A stretch of 64,000 nucleotides of DNA from an uncultured Bacteroidales bacterium (GTDB taxonomy: Bacteria > Bacteroidota > Bacteroidia > Bacteroidales > WCHB1-69): the NCBI GenBank assembly GCA_946413585.1, contig CAMKLG010000011.1:1-64000 (forward strand). Direction: 5' to 3'. Of the stretch, positions 31,313-40,683 are shown one piece after another. How positions within the stretch are numbered: position 1 is the stretch's first letter; each line of letters starts with the position of its first letter. A program made the translations under genes and the position numbers. The notes below the pieces were generated by a model, which ran no database searches, was not told the DNA's origin, and worked only from the letters and a program-made list of their open reading frames with translations.

Positions 31313-31783
31313 TCATTTCTTCTCGAATTTCTCCAGCACAATACCGAAACTTTCAATGCCCTGCACTACGTCGTCGCGCATTCCTTGGGTGACCGTGAAG
31401 GTATATTCGCCTCGGTAGGGGAAACGGACTTTGGGCTGGAATAGGAATTTGTTATCTTTCAGGCGACCGTTGCCTTTGCCGGTCCATTTGCCGAATTTAT
31501 CGCATAGGATGAATCCCAATGTGTCTTGTTCGCTGTGACCGTCAGGGTATTCCGTCTTCATGAAGACGTAGAAGTTCTGCGTTTCGAAGTCGGTGGTGTT
31601 TCTCAACAAGATGTACATGTTGAAATATTGCATTGAATCTTCAATGTTGACTTTGAATTGGAGCGGGTTGTCAATCGACCACTTCTCGTTGGGGAGCATG
31701 GTCACTTCCCCGTAATACTCGTTGCGGTTGCAGCTGCAGAAGAACAGTGCAAATAAGGAGGTAATGAGTAGGAATTTTTTCAT
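31313..31783 (-). CDS. gldH: Gliding motility lipoprotein GldH
   Basis: This 156-residue lipoprotein has signal ITSLFALFFCSC. The mature part matches GldH: NEKWSIDNPLQFKVNIEDS, MYILLRNTTDFETQNFYVF, DTLGFILCDKFGKWTGKGNG and GEYTFTVTQGMRDDVVQGIESFGI. GldH is needed for gliding in Flavobacterium and is linked to the type IX secretion and gliding machinery; non-gliding Bacteroidales keep it too. It starts 6 bases after the ricT-like gene ends, so the two are co-transcribed. The length is normal. Confidence 0.87.
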   Translation of the reverse strand: MKKFLLITSLFALFFCSCNRNEYYGEVTMLPNEKWSIDNPLQFKVNIEDSMQYFNMYILLRNTTDFETQNFYVFMKTEYPDGHSEQDTLGFILCDKFGKWTGKGNGRLKDNKFLFQPKVRFPYRGEYTFTVTQGMRDDVVQGIESFGIVLEKFEKK

Positions 31784-31789
31784 AATGGG

Positions 31790-33382
31790 TTAGGAATCAG
31801 CAATATGTTTCAATTCTTCGGCACTGACGTTGTTGTTCTCCTCCATCTTCTTTTGGTTGACGACGGCGAATTCCTCCAGATTGTCGGGCATCTTGCCTTG
31901 CTCGTTCATTTTGATGATGTGTTTTACTTTCTCCAAAGGGATGGAGAAGATAGTAGAGGGGTCGTTATCGTAAGAGTACCATACGATTTTTTTGAAAATG
32001 TCGATTTTATTGTAGATGCCCTTGCCTTTTTGGGTTTTGAGTACCACATTTGAGGCGGGAAATTCCTTAAGCTCGCGCTGGTAGGTTTCTTGCTCGAAGT
32101 TGAGGCAGCATTTGAGTTTGCCGCACATTCCGGCGAGCTTCTGTGGGTTGAGGGAGAGCTGTTGTGTGCGAGCGGTGTTGGTGGATACGGATTGGAAGTT
32201 GGTGAGCCACTGGGAACAGCAGAGTTCGCGGCCGCAGGAACCTATGCCGCCTAATCGCGCTGCCTCTTGACGGACACCAATCTGCCGCATCTCGATACGG
32301 ATGTGGAATTGTTCGGCTAAAATTTTGATGAGTTCGCGGAAATCGACGCGCTCTTCGGCCGAATAGTAGAATATGGCTTTCGTGCCATCCCCTTGATACT
32401 CGACGTCATTGACCTTCATCTTCAGATTGAGGTCCCAGGCGGTGTAACGGGAGGAGAGCATCGTGGCATATTCCTTATCCACAGTGGCGATCCACTCTTC
32501 GATGTCGGCGTAACGGGCGTGGCGGTAGAGTTTCTTGACCACGTCTTCGGGTTTCACGCGCTTGGCTTGCATTTGGCGCTGCACTTGCAACCCCAGCATG
32601 GAGATGATGCCGATGTCGTGGCCTGGGCTGGCTTCCACAGCCACGATGTCGCCTACGCGGAAGGTGATGTTCGGCGGGAGTAGGTAGAAATCCTTATGGC
32701 TGTTTTTGAAACGCACCTCGGCGATGGGAAACTCCAGATGTTCGAGGCTGATATCCAAGTTGTCCATCCAGTTGACGGAGGGCAGTTTGCAAGAGCTGTA
32801 TTGATATTGCTGACAATGAGCATGTTCTGGATTTGGTAAGCCTTTGAGGCCCCGGGTGTGGAAGATGTTGGCCGCAATGGAGTCTGCTTCGTAGGAAACG
32901 CCCGTGCGAATGTCCATGTCAAGGTAAGGTTCCCAATCCTCACCGGCGGGAACGTTGCTTTCCAAGTCCTGTTTATCGACTGTGGCAGTCTTTTTGCGCA
33001 TCATATTGGTCACCTCTTCCAGCTCTTCAGCTGTCATGGTGTCGAAATATTCGCGGTCTTCCTCTTCTTCGCCTTCAGCGTGCACCAAACCGGGGTCTTT
33101 CAACAGCCGTTCTCCACTCGCTTTTCCTCTCTTCCGGTTGTTGTCCTTGTCTTTACGTTCGCCGTTTTTGTTCCCATTGCCATTCTTGTTAGGATTTGGG
33201 TTGTTTCCGGCGTTATTGTTTTTACCTGGGGTCTCCTGTTTGGGATCAGCGTCTGTTTTTTGTTCTTTTTTAGAATCAACAGGCTTTTTTTCAGCTATAT
33301 CCTTAGGTTGATTGTTCTCTGTTTGAGGTTCAGAACCTTCTCTATTCTTATGATTTCTCCGTCTATTATTATCGTTTCTCAT
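31790..33382 (-). CDS. ricT: PSP1-domain protein, RicT/YaaT-like, with long charged N-terminus
   Basis: This 530-residue cytoplasmic protein has a PSP1 core at about 200-460, with VRFKNSHKDFYLL, VGDIVAVEASPGHDIGIISMLG and IEMRQIGVRQEAARLGGIG. The cysteines CGRELCC and CGKLKCCLNFE match those that bind Fe-S clusters in RicT of the Bacillus Ric (RicAFT) complex, which affects RNase Y activity. The first 110 residues are Lys/Asn/Glu-rich and low complexity, probably disordered and variable between species. The partner proteins RicA and RicF are not seen. It is co-transcribed with gldH, a common arrangement in Bacteroidales. Confidence 0.82.
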   Translation of the reverse strand: MRNDNNRRRNHKNREGSEPQTENNQPKDIAEKKPVDSKKEQKTDADPKQETPGKNNNAGNNPNPNKNGNGNKNGERKDKDNNRKRGKASGERLLKDPGLVHAEGEEEEDREYFDTMTAEELEEVTNMMRKKTATVDKQDLESNVPAGEDWEPYLDMDIRTGVSYEADSIAANIFHTRGLKGLPNPEHAHCQQYQYSSCKLPSVNWMDNLDISLEHLEFPIAEVRFKNSHKDFYLLPPNITFRVGDIVAVEASPGHDIGIISMLGLQVQRQMQAKRVKPEDVVKKLYRHARYADIEEWIATVDKEYATMLSSRYTAWDLNLKMKVNDVEYQGDGTKAIFYYSAEERVDFRELIKILAEQFHIRIEMRQIGVRQEAARLGGIGSCGRELCCSQWLTNFQSVSTNTARTQQLSLNPQKLAGMCGKLKCCLNFEQETYQRELKEFPASNVVLKTQKGKGIYNKIDIFKKIVWYSYDNDPSTIFSIPLEKVKHIIKMNEQGKMPDNLEEFAVVNQKKMEENNNVSAEELKHIADS

Positions 33383-33466
33383 TGTTTAGTTTATTGGGGT
33401 GCAAAGATAGTATTTTTTTTGTTTGGTAGGGAATAGGGAATAGGGAAGAGTCTAAGTTTAAGTCTG

Positions 33467-33520
33467 CTAATAGCTAAAAAAAAAGGCCACCTGATCGGCA
33501 GCCTTTTTTTTTGCTATTAG
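33467..33520 (-). terminator. Rho-independent terminator after secDF
   Basis: CTAATAGC...GGC and GCC...GCTATTAG pair across a short loop, with an A9 tract on one side and a T9 tract on the other, so the structure could stop transcription in both directions. On the minus strand it lies just after the secDF stop (33536). Confidence 0.7.
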
Positions 33521-33535
33521 AATAACCAAAAGTGA

Positions 33536-36500
33536 TTATTTCTTGTTGTCGTTGTTAACGGCAATCGCTTTTTTATCTTTTTTCAGTTTCAGCAAGTCGT
33601 ATGCCAACGGGTTGGACACGAAGATACCAGAGTAAGTACCGAACGCGATACCGATGAACATAGCGAAGATGAAACCGCGGATGACCTCACCACCGAAGAT
33701 GAAGATCACGAGCAATACCACGAGGGTGGTGGCTGCGGTGTTCACGTTACGACCCAACGTGCCATTGATAGCGGCATTGAAGTTGTCGTAGTTGCTGCGT
33801 TTCGGATAGAGTGCCAAGTTCTCACGCACACGGTCGAAGATGACCACCACGTTGTTGATGGAGTAACCGATGACTGTCAGGATTGCGGCGATGAAGTTCT
33901 GGTCGATCTCCATGGTGAACGGCATGATCTTGTAAAGCAGTGAGAACATACCGATGGTCAGGAAGGAGTCGTGGAACAGGGCGAAGACACCTGCCATACC
34001 GAATTGCCAGTTGCGGAAGCGGATGGCGATGTAGATGAAGATCAACACCAGGGAAGCCAGCACTGCCCAGAAGGCGTTGCGCAGCAACTCGCGTGCCACG
34101 GTAGGTTGAATCTTCGATGAAGATTGGATACCACGGACATCGTTGGTCAAGTGCGTGAAGTCGTATTCGGTGAGGTCTTGTTTTTCATAGAAGCCCTTCA
34201 AAGCGACGAACAATTTGTGTTCGCATTCAGCGTCGTCCTTAATATCGTTGCTCTCAATCTTGTAGTTGGTCACGATACGGACTTGGTTGTTGCTACCGAA
34301 GGTTTTCACCTCAGGAGAACCGCCGAATTCTTTGATGACAGCTTCACGGACATCTTTCGTCACCACATCCTTGTCGAAACGCACCACATAGCTACGGCCG
34401 CCGGTGAAGTCAACGCCGGGTTGCAAACCGATGGTGATGAAGGAGATGATAGAGACGACGATCAAAGTGCCGGAAAGAATGTAGAACACTTTTCTGGTCT
34501 TGAGGAAGTCGAAGTGAGTGTTGGTGAAGGCATTGATGGTAGCTGCGGTGCCAACGGAGAAGTCTTTACCTTTCTTCAAGCGAGCTTCGATGATCATGCG
34601 GGACACGAGGATAGCGGTGAACAGGGAGGACAAGATACCGATGATCAACGTGGTGGCGAAACCTTGAATAGGACCGGAACCGAAGATGTAAAGTACGATA
34701 GCGGTGATCAAGGTGGTGACGTTACCGTCGATGATAGCGGAGTAGGAATTCTTGAAACCTTCGTCAACGGCCACGCGGATGCCTTTGCCGGCGCGAACTT
34801 CCTCGCGCACGCGTTCATATATAATAACGTTGGCGTCAACGGCCATACCCAATGTCAGGACGATACCGGCGATACCAGGCAGGGTAAGCACAGCACCCAT
34901 AGATGCGAGGATACCGATGATGAAGAACACGTTCAACAGCAGGGCGAGGTCAGCGACGAGACCGGCGCGGCTGTAGTACAAGAACATGTAGATGATGACC
35001 AAAATGAAGGCGCCGAGGAAAGAGAGCAAACCGGAGCGGATGGATTCCTTACCTAGGGTAGGACCCACGATTTCGGATTGGACGATGTTGACGCCAGCTT
35101 CCAGGTTACCGGAGTTCAGGACAGTGGCAAGGTCCTTAGCCTCTTCGATGGTGAAGTTACCAGAAATTTCAGAGTTGCCGTTCGGGATTTCGCCGCGCAC
35201 GGAAGGTGCGGAATAGACGAATTGGTCAAGCACGATGGCGATGCAGGTGGGGTTGTCGTTTGTACCCTTGGCAGCGGCCTCGCGGGTGATTTTGCGCCAT
35301 TCGTCGGCAGCTTGGTCTTCCATGGACATGGTCACGACCACGCGGTTGTTTTGGTCAACATCCTGGCGGGCGGTGCGCACCACACGGTTGCCGTTGATGG
35401 TTTCGGAGCTCAACAGCGGTCCGATACGGTCGTTTTTCTTTTTCAAAGGATAGAGCGGGTATGCAGTACCTGCGTTGTTCAGTTTCTCAGGAGAACCCCA
35501 GTAGAAGACTACGTTCGGGTCGCCTAAAATCTTCTGAAGTTCAGGCAGCATTTGGTCAATCTTCGGCATGTCAGCCTCACGGAAGTAGGCGATGACATTG
35601 AAGCCGCCGGTGACTGCATGGCTGAGGATGGCACCCTCGCCAATTTCAGCGTCTTCCTCGTCTTCGTCTTCATCCTCATTAGCCTCCGTGTTGGCGGTGG
35701 CGAGGGTGGAGTCGATGGCGAGAGCTGCGTCCAAAGTGGAATCCGCCGTGGTGGCCGGGGTCTCTTCTTTTTGGTTCTTCAGTTGCTCAGCCAGTTTGGC
35801 ATCCGCTTCCATGAAGCGCATTTGGATGGATTTGCCGCCCACGATATCACGATAGACTTCCCAGAACTCCAGTTTAGCGGTGCTCTTCAAGAGGTCGGTG
35901 ACGCGTTCGGGTTCCTTCACGCCAGGCAACTCCACGAGGATGCGGCCGCCTTGCAGCATTTGCAGGTTGGGCTGAGCCACACCGAAACGGTCGATACGAG
36001 TGCGCAGAATCTTGAAGGTACGATCGACGATTTCAGAGCTCTCCTTGCGGATGTAGGTGATGATTTGGTCGTCGGAAGCATTCTTCAAACCGGAGCGCTC
36101 GCCGAAATAGGTGCGCAGGTTGGCGTTGTTGAGGTTCAGCGCTTTCTTTTCAGCGTTGAAATTCTTCACGAAAATATCAATAAAGTCGCCGTTTACCGTC
36201 TTGGCGTATTCGACTTGAGCTTTCTCAAAAGCGTTTTTGAACAATTGGTCGTCAGTGTTGGATGCCAGGCTCTTCACAGCATCGGGCATGGAGATCTCCA
36301 ACGTCACGTTCATACCGCCCTTCAGGTCCAAACCGAGGTTCAACTCTTTGTACTTACATTGTTTGTAAGTGTTTCCGAGATAGACGGATGAGTCGTTCAT
36401 GTTGGTCAGATACTGACGCGTACGGGCATCCACTAAGGAGTCCACCAAATGTTTCTCAAGCATAACGTCACCGTTTGCCATTTTCTTTACTTCTGCGATG

Positions 36501-36631
36501 GCTGTCGGATCGTTGGCGAACTTTTCGGCCTTCTTCTCCACTCTCCAGGAGGCAAAAGAGAAGGACAAACAGTAGATGCAGACCAGCGCAATGAGCACAG
36601 TAAAGAATAAAATCAGTCCTTTGTTTTTCAT
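33536..36631 (-). CDS. secDF: Protein translocase subunit SecDF (fused)
   Basis: This 1031-residue inner-membrane protein uses the proton gradient to complete Sec-dependent export. The SecD half has an N-terminal helix, the periplasmic P1 domain with LNLGLDLKGGMNVTLEI, RTRIDRFGVAQPNLQ and GRILVELPGVKEPERV, and a membrane part with LGMAVDANVIIYERVREE (conserved Asp). The SecF half has LQPGVDFTGGRSYVVRF and YSINNVVVIFDRVREN. An acidic insert (EDEDEEDAEIGEG, about 320-335) in P1 is typical of Bacteroidota. The fusion is normal for the phylum. It is transcribed alone and ends at a terminator. Confidence 0.95.
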   Translation of the reverse strand: MKNKGLILFFTVLIALVCIYCLSFSFASWRVEKKAEKFANDPTAIAEVKKMANGDVMLEKHLVDSLVDARTRQYLTNMNDSSVYLGNTYKQCKYKELNLGLDLKGGMNVTLEISMPDAVKSLASNTDDQLFKNAFEKAQVEYAKTVNGDFIDIFVKNFNAEKKALNLNNANLRTYFGERSGLKNASDDQIITYIRKESSEIVDRTFKILRTRIDRFGVAQPNLQMLQGGRILVELPGVKEPERVTDLLKSTAKLEFWEVYRDIVGGKSIQMRFMEADAKLAEQLKNQKEETPATTADSTLDAALAIDSTLATANTEANEDEDEDEEDAEIGEGAILSHAVTGGFNVIAYFREADMPKIDQMLPELQKILGDPNVVFYWGSPEKLNNAGTAYPLYPLKKKNDRIGPLLSSETINGNRVVRTARQDVDQNNRVVVTMSMEDQAADEWRKITREAAAKGTNDNPTCIAIVLDQFVYSAPSVRGEIPNGNSEISGNFTIEEAKDLATVLNSGNLEAGVNIVQSEIVGPTLGKESIRSGLLSFLGAFILVIIYMFLYYSRAGLVADLALLLNVFFIIGILASMGAVLTLPGIAGIVLTLGMAVDANVIIYERVREEVRAGKGIRVAVDEGFKNSYSAIIDGNVTTLITAIVLYIFGSGPIQGFATTLIIGILSSLFTAILVSRMIIEARLKKGKDFSVGTAATINAFTNTHFDFLKTRKVFYILSGTLIVVSIISFITIGLQPGVDFTGGRSYVVRFDKDVVTKDVREAVIKEFGGSPEVKTFGSNNQVRIVTNYKIESNDIKDDAECEHKLFVALKGFYEKQDLTEYDFTHLTNDVRGIQSSSKIQPTVARELLRNAFWAVLASLVLIFIYIAIRFRNWQFGMAGVFALFHDSFLTIGMFSLLYKIMPFTMEIDQNFIAAILTVIGYSINNVVVIFDRVRENLALYPKRSNYDNFNAAINGTLGRNVNTAATTLVVLLVIFIFGGEVIRGFIFAMFIGIAFGTYSGIFVSNPLAYDLLKLKKDKKAIAVNNDNKK

Positions 36632-36766
36632 CTTACTTTTATTAATTATTTGATTTATAAATATTTATAACTTTCTCAACCTAATTTTTTTAAGGTTGCA
36701 AATATACACTTTTTATAGTATGAAAAACGTCGGTTGAAAATTTGTTGATATTGTTTGGGTTTGGGG

Positions 36767-36843
36767 TTTTGAGTTTATGGTTTAGGGTTTATGGTTTAGG
36801 GTTTAGGGTTTAGGGTTTATGGTTTAGGGTTTATGGTTTAGGG
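36767..36843. repeat. TTTAGGG/TTTATGG heptamer array
   Basis: About ten tandem 7-bp units, mostly GTTTAGG and GTTTATG, sit upstream of the ettA promoter. The run at 36928-36981 is in the opposite orientation, so the two could pair around the promoter. Confidence 0.9.
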
Positions 36844-36861
36844 CGAATAGAAAAAAAATCG

Positions 36862-36869
36862 TATTTTTG
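36862..36869 (+). promoter_or_regulatory. -7 box TATTTTTG for ettA
   Basis: TATTTTTG lies between the two opposed heptamer arrays, 114 bases before the ettA ATG, so the C-rich array would be the transcribed 5' leader. Confidence 0.55.
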
Positions 36870-36927
36870 CACCCTTCAAAATCTAATCTAATCTTATCCT
36901 CATCCTCATCTTCTCATCTGCTCTCTA

Positions 36928-36981
36928 ACCCTTAACCCTTAAACCTTCAACCTTAACCCTTAACCCTTCAACCTTCAACCA
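36928..36981. repeat. CCCTTAA/CCTTCAA heptamer array in ettA leader
   Basis: About eight 7-bp units (AACCCTT, AACCTTC) run directly into the ettA start (CCTTCAACCAAAATGG). It is the reverse orientation of the array at 36767. Confidence 0.9.
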
Positions 36982-36983
36982 AA

Positions 36984-38663
36984 ATGGCAGACGACAAAAA
37001 AATCATCTTCTCCATGGTGAACGTCAGTAAGACGTATCCGCCTCAAAAACAAGTGCTTAAGAATATTTATCTCTCCTTCTTCTACGGAGCGAAGATTGGT
37101 GTGCTCGGTCTTAACGGTGCCGGCAAATCCTCGCTGTTGAAGATTATCGCCGGACTGGACAAATCCTACCAGGGCGAGGTGGTCTTTTCTCCGGGTTATT
37201 CCGTGGGCTACCTTCCGCAGGAACCGCAAATCGATGATAATCTGACGGTTAAGGAGGTGGTGATGCAGGGCGTTCAACCCATCGTCGATATACTAAAAGA
37301 ATATGAGGAGGTGAACATGAAGTTTTCGGAGCCGATGAGCGATGACGAAATGAACAAACTCATTGAGCGTCAGGGTGAACTCACCGACTTGATTGAACAG
37401 TATGATGCATGGGAGCTCGACTCGAAGCTGGAACGTGCCATGGACGCGCTGCGTTGTCCTGACGGCGATACGCCTGCCAAGAACCTCTCCGGCGGTGAAC
37501 GTCGTCGCGTGGCTCTTTGCCGTCTTTTGCTCACGGAACCCGACATCCTTCTCTTGGATGAGCCCACCAACCATTTGGACGCTGAGTCAGTGGAGTGGCT
37601 AGAGGCTCATTTGCAGCAATATAAGGGTACTGTTATCGCTGTTACCCACGATCGTTATTTCCTCGATCATGTGGCGGGTTGGATTCTGGAACTCGACCGC
37701 GGCGAGGGTATTCCCTGGCAGGGCAACTACAGCTCGTGGTTGGAACAGAAGGCCAACCGATTGGCCATGGAGCAGAAACAGGAGAGCAAGCGCATGAAGA
37801 CGCTGGAACGCGAGCTCGAGTGGGTGCGCATGGCTCCGAAGGCGCGTCACGCGAAGTCGAAAGCGCGTTTGAATGCTTACGACAAGCTGCTCAACGAGGA
37901 CGTGAAACAGAAAGAGGAGCAGTTGCAGATTTACATTCCCAACGGACCGCGTTTGGGCAACAACGTCATAGAGGCGCAACACGTGCGTAAAGCATTCGGC
38001 GACAAGCTGTTATTTGATGACTTGAACTTCAACCTGCCGCCCAATGGCATAGTGGGCGTTATCGGTCCGAACGGCGCGGGCAAGACCACCCTTTTCCGCC
38101 TCATCATGGGACTGGAACAGCCCGACAGTGGCGACTTCAGGGTGGGGGAGACTGTGAAAGTGGGCTATGTGGACCAGCAACATACGGTTATTGACCCCGA
38201 GAAAACCGTTTGGGAGGTGGTTTCTGAGGGTAACGAGCAGATGATGATGGGCGGACGACTCATCAATTCGCGCGCATATCTGTCACGGTTCAATTTCGGC
38301 GGCACTGACCAAAACAAGAAGGCTGGAGTGCTGTCGGGCGGTGAGAGAAATCGTCTGCACTTGGCCCTCACACTCAAGTCGGAAGCCAACGTGTTGTTGT
38401 TGGACGAGCCGACTAACGACATTGATGTCAATACGTTGCGTGCATTGGAAGAGGGCTTGGAGAATTTTGCGGGATGCGCGGTGGTGATCTCCCACGACCG
38501 TTGGTTCCTCGACCGCATCTGCACGCATATCCTCGCTTTCGAAGGCGACTCACAGGTCTATTTCTTCGAGGGCAGCTACACTGAGTATGAGGAGAACAAG
38601 AAGATGCGTCTCGGCAATGTGACACCGAAGAGGATTCGGTATAAGAAGATTACGGTGATTTAG
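36984..38663 (+). CDS. ettA: Energy-dependent translational throttle protein EttA (ABC-F)
   Basis: This 559-residue cytoplasmic ABC-F protein lacks membrane helices. It has two ATPase domains: the first with GLNGAGKSSLLKI, LSGGERRRVALCRLLL and LLLDEPTNHLD; the second with GPNGAGKTTLFRL, LSGGERNRLHLALTL and LLLDEPTNDID. The linker carries the charged helix ELEWVRMAPKARHAKSKAR, which contacts the ribosome in this family. Length and the WVRMAPKAR motif fit EttA, which binds the ribosomal E site and gates entry into elongation according to the ATP/ADP ratio. It is preceded by heptamer-repeat DNA and followed by another heptamer array. Confidence 0.9.
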   Translation: MADDKKIIFSMVNVSKTYPPQKQVLKNIYLSFFYGAKIGVLGLNGAGKSSLLKIIAGLDKSYQGEVVFSPGYSVGYLPQEPQIDDNLTVKEVVMQGVQPIVDILKEYEEVNMKFSEPMSDDEMNKLIERQGELTDLIEQYDAWELDSKLERAMDALRCPDGDTPAKNLSGGERRRVALCRLLLTEPDILLLDEPTNHLDAESVEWLEAHLQQYKGTVIAVTHDRYFLDHVAGWILELDRGEGIPWQGNYSSWLEQKANRLAMEQKQESKRMKTLERELEWVRMAPKARHAKSKARLNAYDKLLNEDVKQKEEQLQIYIPNGPRLGNNVIEAQHVRKAFGDKLLFDDLNFNLPPNGIVGVIGPNGAGKTTLFRLIMGLEQPDSGDFRVGETVKVGYVDQQHTVIDPEKTVWEVVSEGNEQMMMGGRLINSRAYLSRFNFGGTDQNKKAGVLSGGERNRLHLALTLKSEANVLLLDEPTNDIDVNTLRALEEGLENFAGCAVVISHDRWFLDRICTHILAFEGDSQVYFFEGSYTEYEENKKMRLGNVTPKRIRYKKITVI

Positions 38664-38686
38664 TGAAGTAGGGTTGAGGGACGAGG

Positions 38687-38763
38687 GAATAGTGAATAGT
38701 GAATAGTGAATAGTGAATAGTGAATAGTGAGTAGTGAATAGGGAGTAGGGAGTAGGGAATAGA
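38687..38763. repeat. GAATAGT/GGGAATA heptamer array
   Basis: About eleven 7-bp units (GAATAGT changing to AGTAGGG) lie in the gap after ettA. A short version (GGGAATA, about three units) occurs at 33429-33447 upstream of the ricT-like gene. Confidence 0.9.
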
Positions 38764-38824
38764 GTGTAGGGATTTCATATTATGGCGTGTCAATAGGGAT
38801 GATGGGTTGTATTGGAATTTTGTG

Positions 38825-38832
38825 TATTTTTG
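38825..38832 (+). promoter_or_regulatory. -7 box TATTTTTG
   Basis: TATTTTTG lies 25 bases before the ATG of the small lipoprotein gene. TTG triplets at 38808 and 38813 are too close for an ideal -33. Confidence 0.5.
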
Positions 38833-38857
38833 CCGTTTGAAATAAATTAAGAAAAAT

Positions 38858-39253
38858 ATGAAAAATCGAAGATTTTGGATTGCTCTGTTGGCGTGTGCAT
38901 GTGTGTTGTTTTACGCTTGTCAAAACAACAATAAGAAAAACACCCCGGAAGCTGTTACGGAAGCTTTTGTGAAAGCCTTTTACACTGCTGATTTCACGAA
39001 TATGTACCAATATTCCACGAAACAGTCTCAGATTGTGGTGAAAACTTTGCAGAACAGCATGAAAGACCAGTCGGCCCGACTTGAAGAGATGAACAAACGG
39101 GACGTGGAGTTTGTGGAGACCAAAATCACCACGCAGACGGATTCCACCGCTTTGTGTGATTGCTCTTTCAAGGTGGATGGGCAGGCCAAGAAGTCCCAAT
39201 GGGAGTTGCTAAAGGAAAACGAAGAGTGGAAGGTGACCATGGTGTTGCCTTAA
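38858..39253 (+). CDS. Small lipoprotein, DUF4878-like
   Basis: This 131-residue lipoprotein has signal IALLACACVLFYAC. After a short Asn/Lys linker comes TPEAVTEAFVKAFYTADFTNMYQY and, at the end, CSFKVDGQAKKSQWELLKENEEWKV. This is the pattern of NTF2-like DUF4878 proteins, in which a helix with a conserved F/Y is followed by strands ending in W-x-V. The function is unknown. The tyrosyl-tRNA synthetase gene starts 42 bases downstream and may share the transcript. Confidence 0.65.
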   Translation: MKNRRFWIALLACACVLFYACQNNNKKNTPEAVTEAFVKAFYTADFTNMYQYSTKQSQIVVKTLQNSMKDQSARLEEMNKRDVEFVETKITTQTDSTALCDCSFKVDGQAKKSQWELLKENEEWKVTMVLP

Positions 39254-39295
39254 ATTTTTGTAGAATAGTAAATTGTTAATTGTTAATTGAATAAC

Positions 39296-40582
39296 ATGAA
39301 TTTTGTAGAAGAATTGAGATGGCGTGGCATGTTGCATGACATCATGCCCGGAACAGAAGAGTTGTTTAACAAAGAAGTTTGTTCCGTTTATTTGGGCATT
39401 GACCCGACGGCGGATTCACTGCATATTGGTCATTTAGTGGGCATTATGATGTTGTCGCATCTGCAGCGTTGCGGTCATCGTCCCATTGCTTTGCTGGGTG
39501 GTGCCACAGGTATGATTGGTGACCCTTCCGGTAAGAGCCAAGAACGTAACTTGCTGGATGAGGATACGTTACGCCATAACCAAGAGTGCATCAAGAAGCA
39601 ACTGAGCAAGTTCCTCGACTTCGATAGCAAGGAACCCAATGCCGCCCTGCTGGTCAACAACTACGACTGGATGAGCAAGTTCTCCTTCCTGGAGTTTATC
39701 CGCGATGTGGGCAAACACCTGACCGTCAACTATATGATGGCGAAAGATTCAGTGAAGAAGCGTTTCAACGGCGAAGGCGACGGCATGTCGTTCACTGAAT
39801 TCTCATACCAGCTGGTGCAAGGTTACGACTTCCTGCATCTCTATGAGACCGAGAACTGCAAGGTGCAGATGGGCGGCTCCGACCAATGGGGCAACATCAC
39901 TACCGGTACGGAACTCATCCGCCGTATGTTGAATGGCGAGGCTTACGCGCTCACTTGCCCGCTCATCACCAAAGCTGACGGCGGCAAGTTTGGCAAAACC
40001 GAAAAAGGCAATGTCTGGCTCGATCCCGCTCGTACCTCTCCCTACGCTTTCTACCAGTTCTGGCTCAACTGCTCCGACGACGACAGCAAACGCTACATCC
40101 GCATCTTCACCCACTTCACGAAAGAGGAAATTGAAGAAATGGAACGTCAGCACGATGCTGAACCACATTTGCGCATCCTGCAAAAGGCCTTGGCGAAAGA
40201 TTTGACCGTGCGCGTACATTCGCAAGAGGATTACGACGCAGCCGTCAATGCCTCCGAAATCCTCTTCGGCAAAGGTACTGCCGAGAATCTCGCATCCCTC
40301 TCAGAAGAGATGTTCCTCTCTGTTTTTGAGGGCGTTCCGCAGTTCGAGGTGCCCGCAAGTGTCCTTGATGAAACTTGCGGCGTGGTTGATTTCCTCGCTA
40401 AGCATACCCAAGTCTTCAACTCCAACGGCGAAGCCCGCCGTATGTTGAAAGACAACGGCGTCTCCATCAACAAAACCAAAGTGAAGGAGGACAAAACCGT
40501 CACGAAAGACGACCTCCTCAATGGAAAGTACGTCTTGGTGCAGAAGGGCAAGAAGAACTATTACATCGTGAAATTTGTTTAA
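39296..40582 (+). CDS. tyrS: Tyrosyl-tRNA synthetase
   Basis: This 428-residue class I synthetase attaches tyrosine to tRNA-Tyr. The HIGH motif is [11 protein letters not shown] (about 43), the tyrosine and ATP site [12 protein letters not shown] is present, the KMSKS equivalent is KFGKTEKG, and a C-terminal S4 RNA-binding domain ([19 protein letters not shown]) closes the protein. This matches the E. coli-like TyrRS group. The ORF track starts at a TTG (39287); the ATG at 39296 three codons later is preferred. Length is normal. Confidence 0.95.
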   Translation: MNFVEELRWRGMLHDIMPGTEELFNKEVCSVYLGIDPTADSLHIGHLVGIMMLSHLQRCGHRPIALLGGATGMIGDPSGKSQERNLLDEDTLRHNQECIKKQLSKFLDFDSKEPNAALLVNNYDWMSKFSFLEFIRDVGKHLTVNYMMAKDSVKKRFNGEGDGMSFTEFSYQLVQGYDFLHLYETENCKVQMGGSDQWGNITTGTELIRRMLNGEAYALTCPLITKADGGKFGKTEKGNVWLDPARTSPYAFYQFWLNCSDDDSKRYIRIFTHFTKEEIEEMERQHDAEPHLRILQKALAKDLTVRVHSQEDYDAAVNASEILFGKGTAENLASLSEEMFLSVFEGVPQFEVPASVLDETCGVVDFLAKHTQVFNSNGEARRMLKDNGVSINKTKVKEDKTVTKDDLLNGKYVLVQKGKKNYYIVKFV

Positions 40583-40600
40583 CTTTGAACCGCTCAATAA

Positions 40601-40680
40601 CCTTTAACCCCTAACCCTTAACCCTTAATCCCTAACCCTTAACCCTTAATCCCTAACCCTTAACCCTTAAACCTTAAACC
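40601..40680. repeat. CCCTTAA/CCCTAAT heptamer array in nfeD leader
   Basis: About eleven 7-bp units (AACCCTT, AATCCCT) end in CCTTAAACCAAAATGG at the nfeD start codon. The junction with the start codon is nearly the same as at ettA. Confidence 0.9.
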
Positions 40681-40683
40681 AAA

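Larger units (their letters stand above)
36632..36983. other. Divergent intergenic region between secDF and ettA
   Basis: This 352-base gap holds no gene. It contains an AT-rich stretch before secDF, a G-rich TTTAGGG heptamer run, the ettA -7 box, and a C-rich CCCTTAA run reaching to the ettA ATG. Confidence 0.7.

Noticed and set aside
31088-31444. 118-residue plus-strand ORF over the minisatellite
   Set aside because: Its sequence is the translated 13-bp repeat plus antisense gldH; not a protein.
34124-35056. 310-residue plus-strand ORF opposite secDF
   Set aside because: Asp/Gly/Val-rich shadow of the conserved secDF frame, with no recognisable motif.
36767-36981. TTTAGGG/CCCTTAA arrays look like plant-type telomere repeats
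   Set aside because: They are short, imperfect, internal, and flanked by clear bacterial genes and promoters, so contamination or a chromosome end is not supported.
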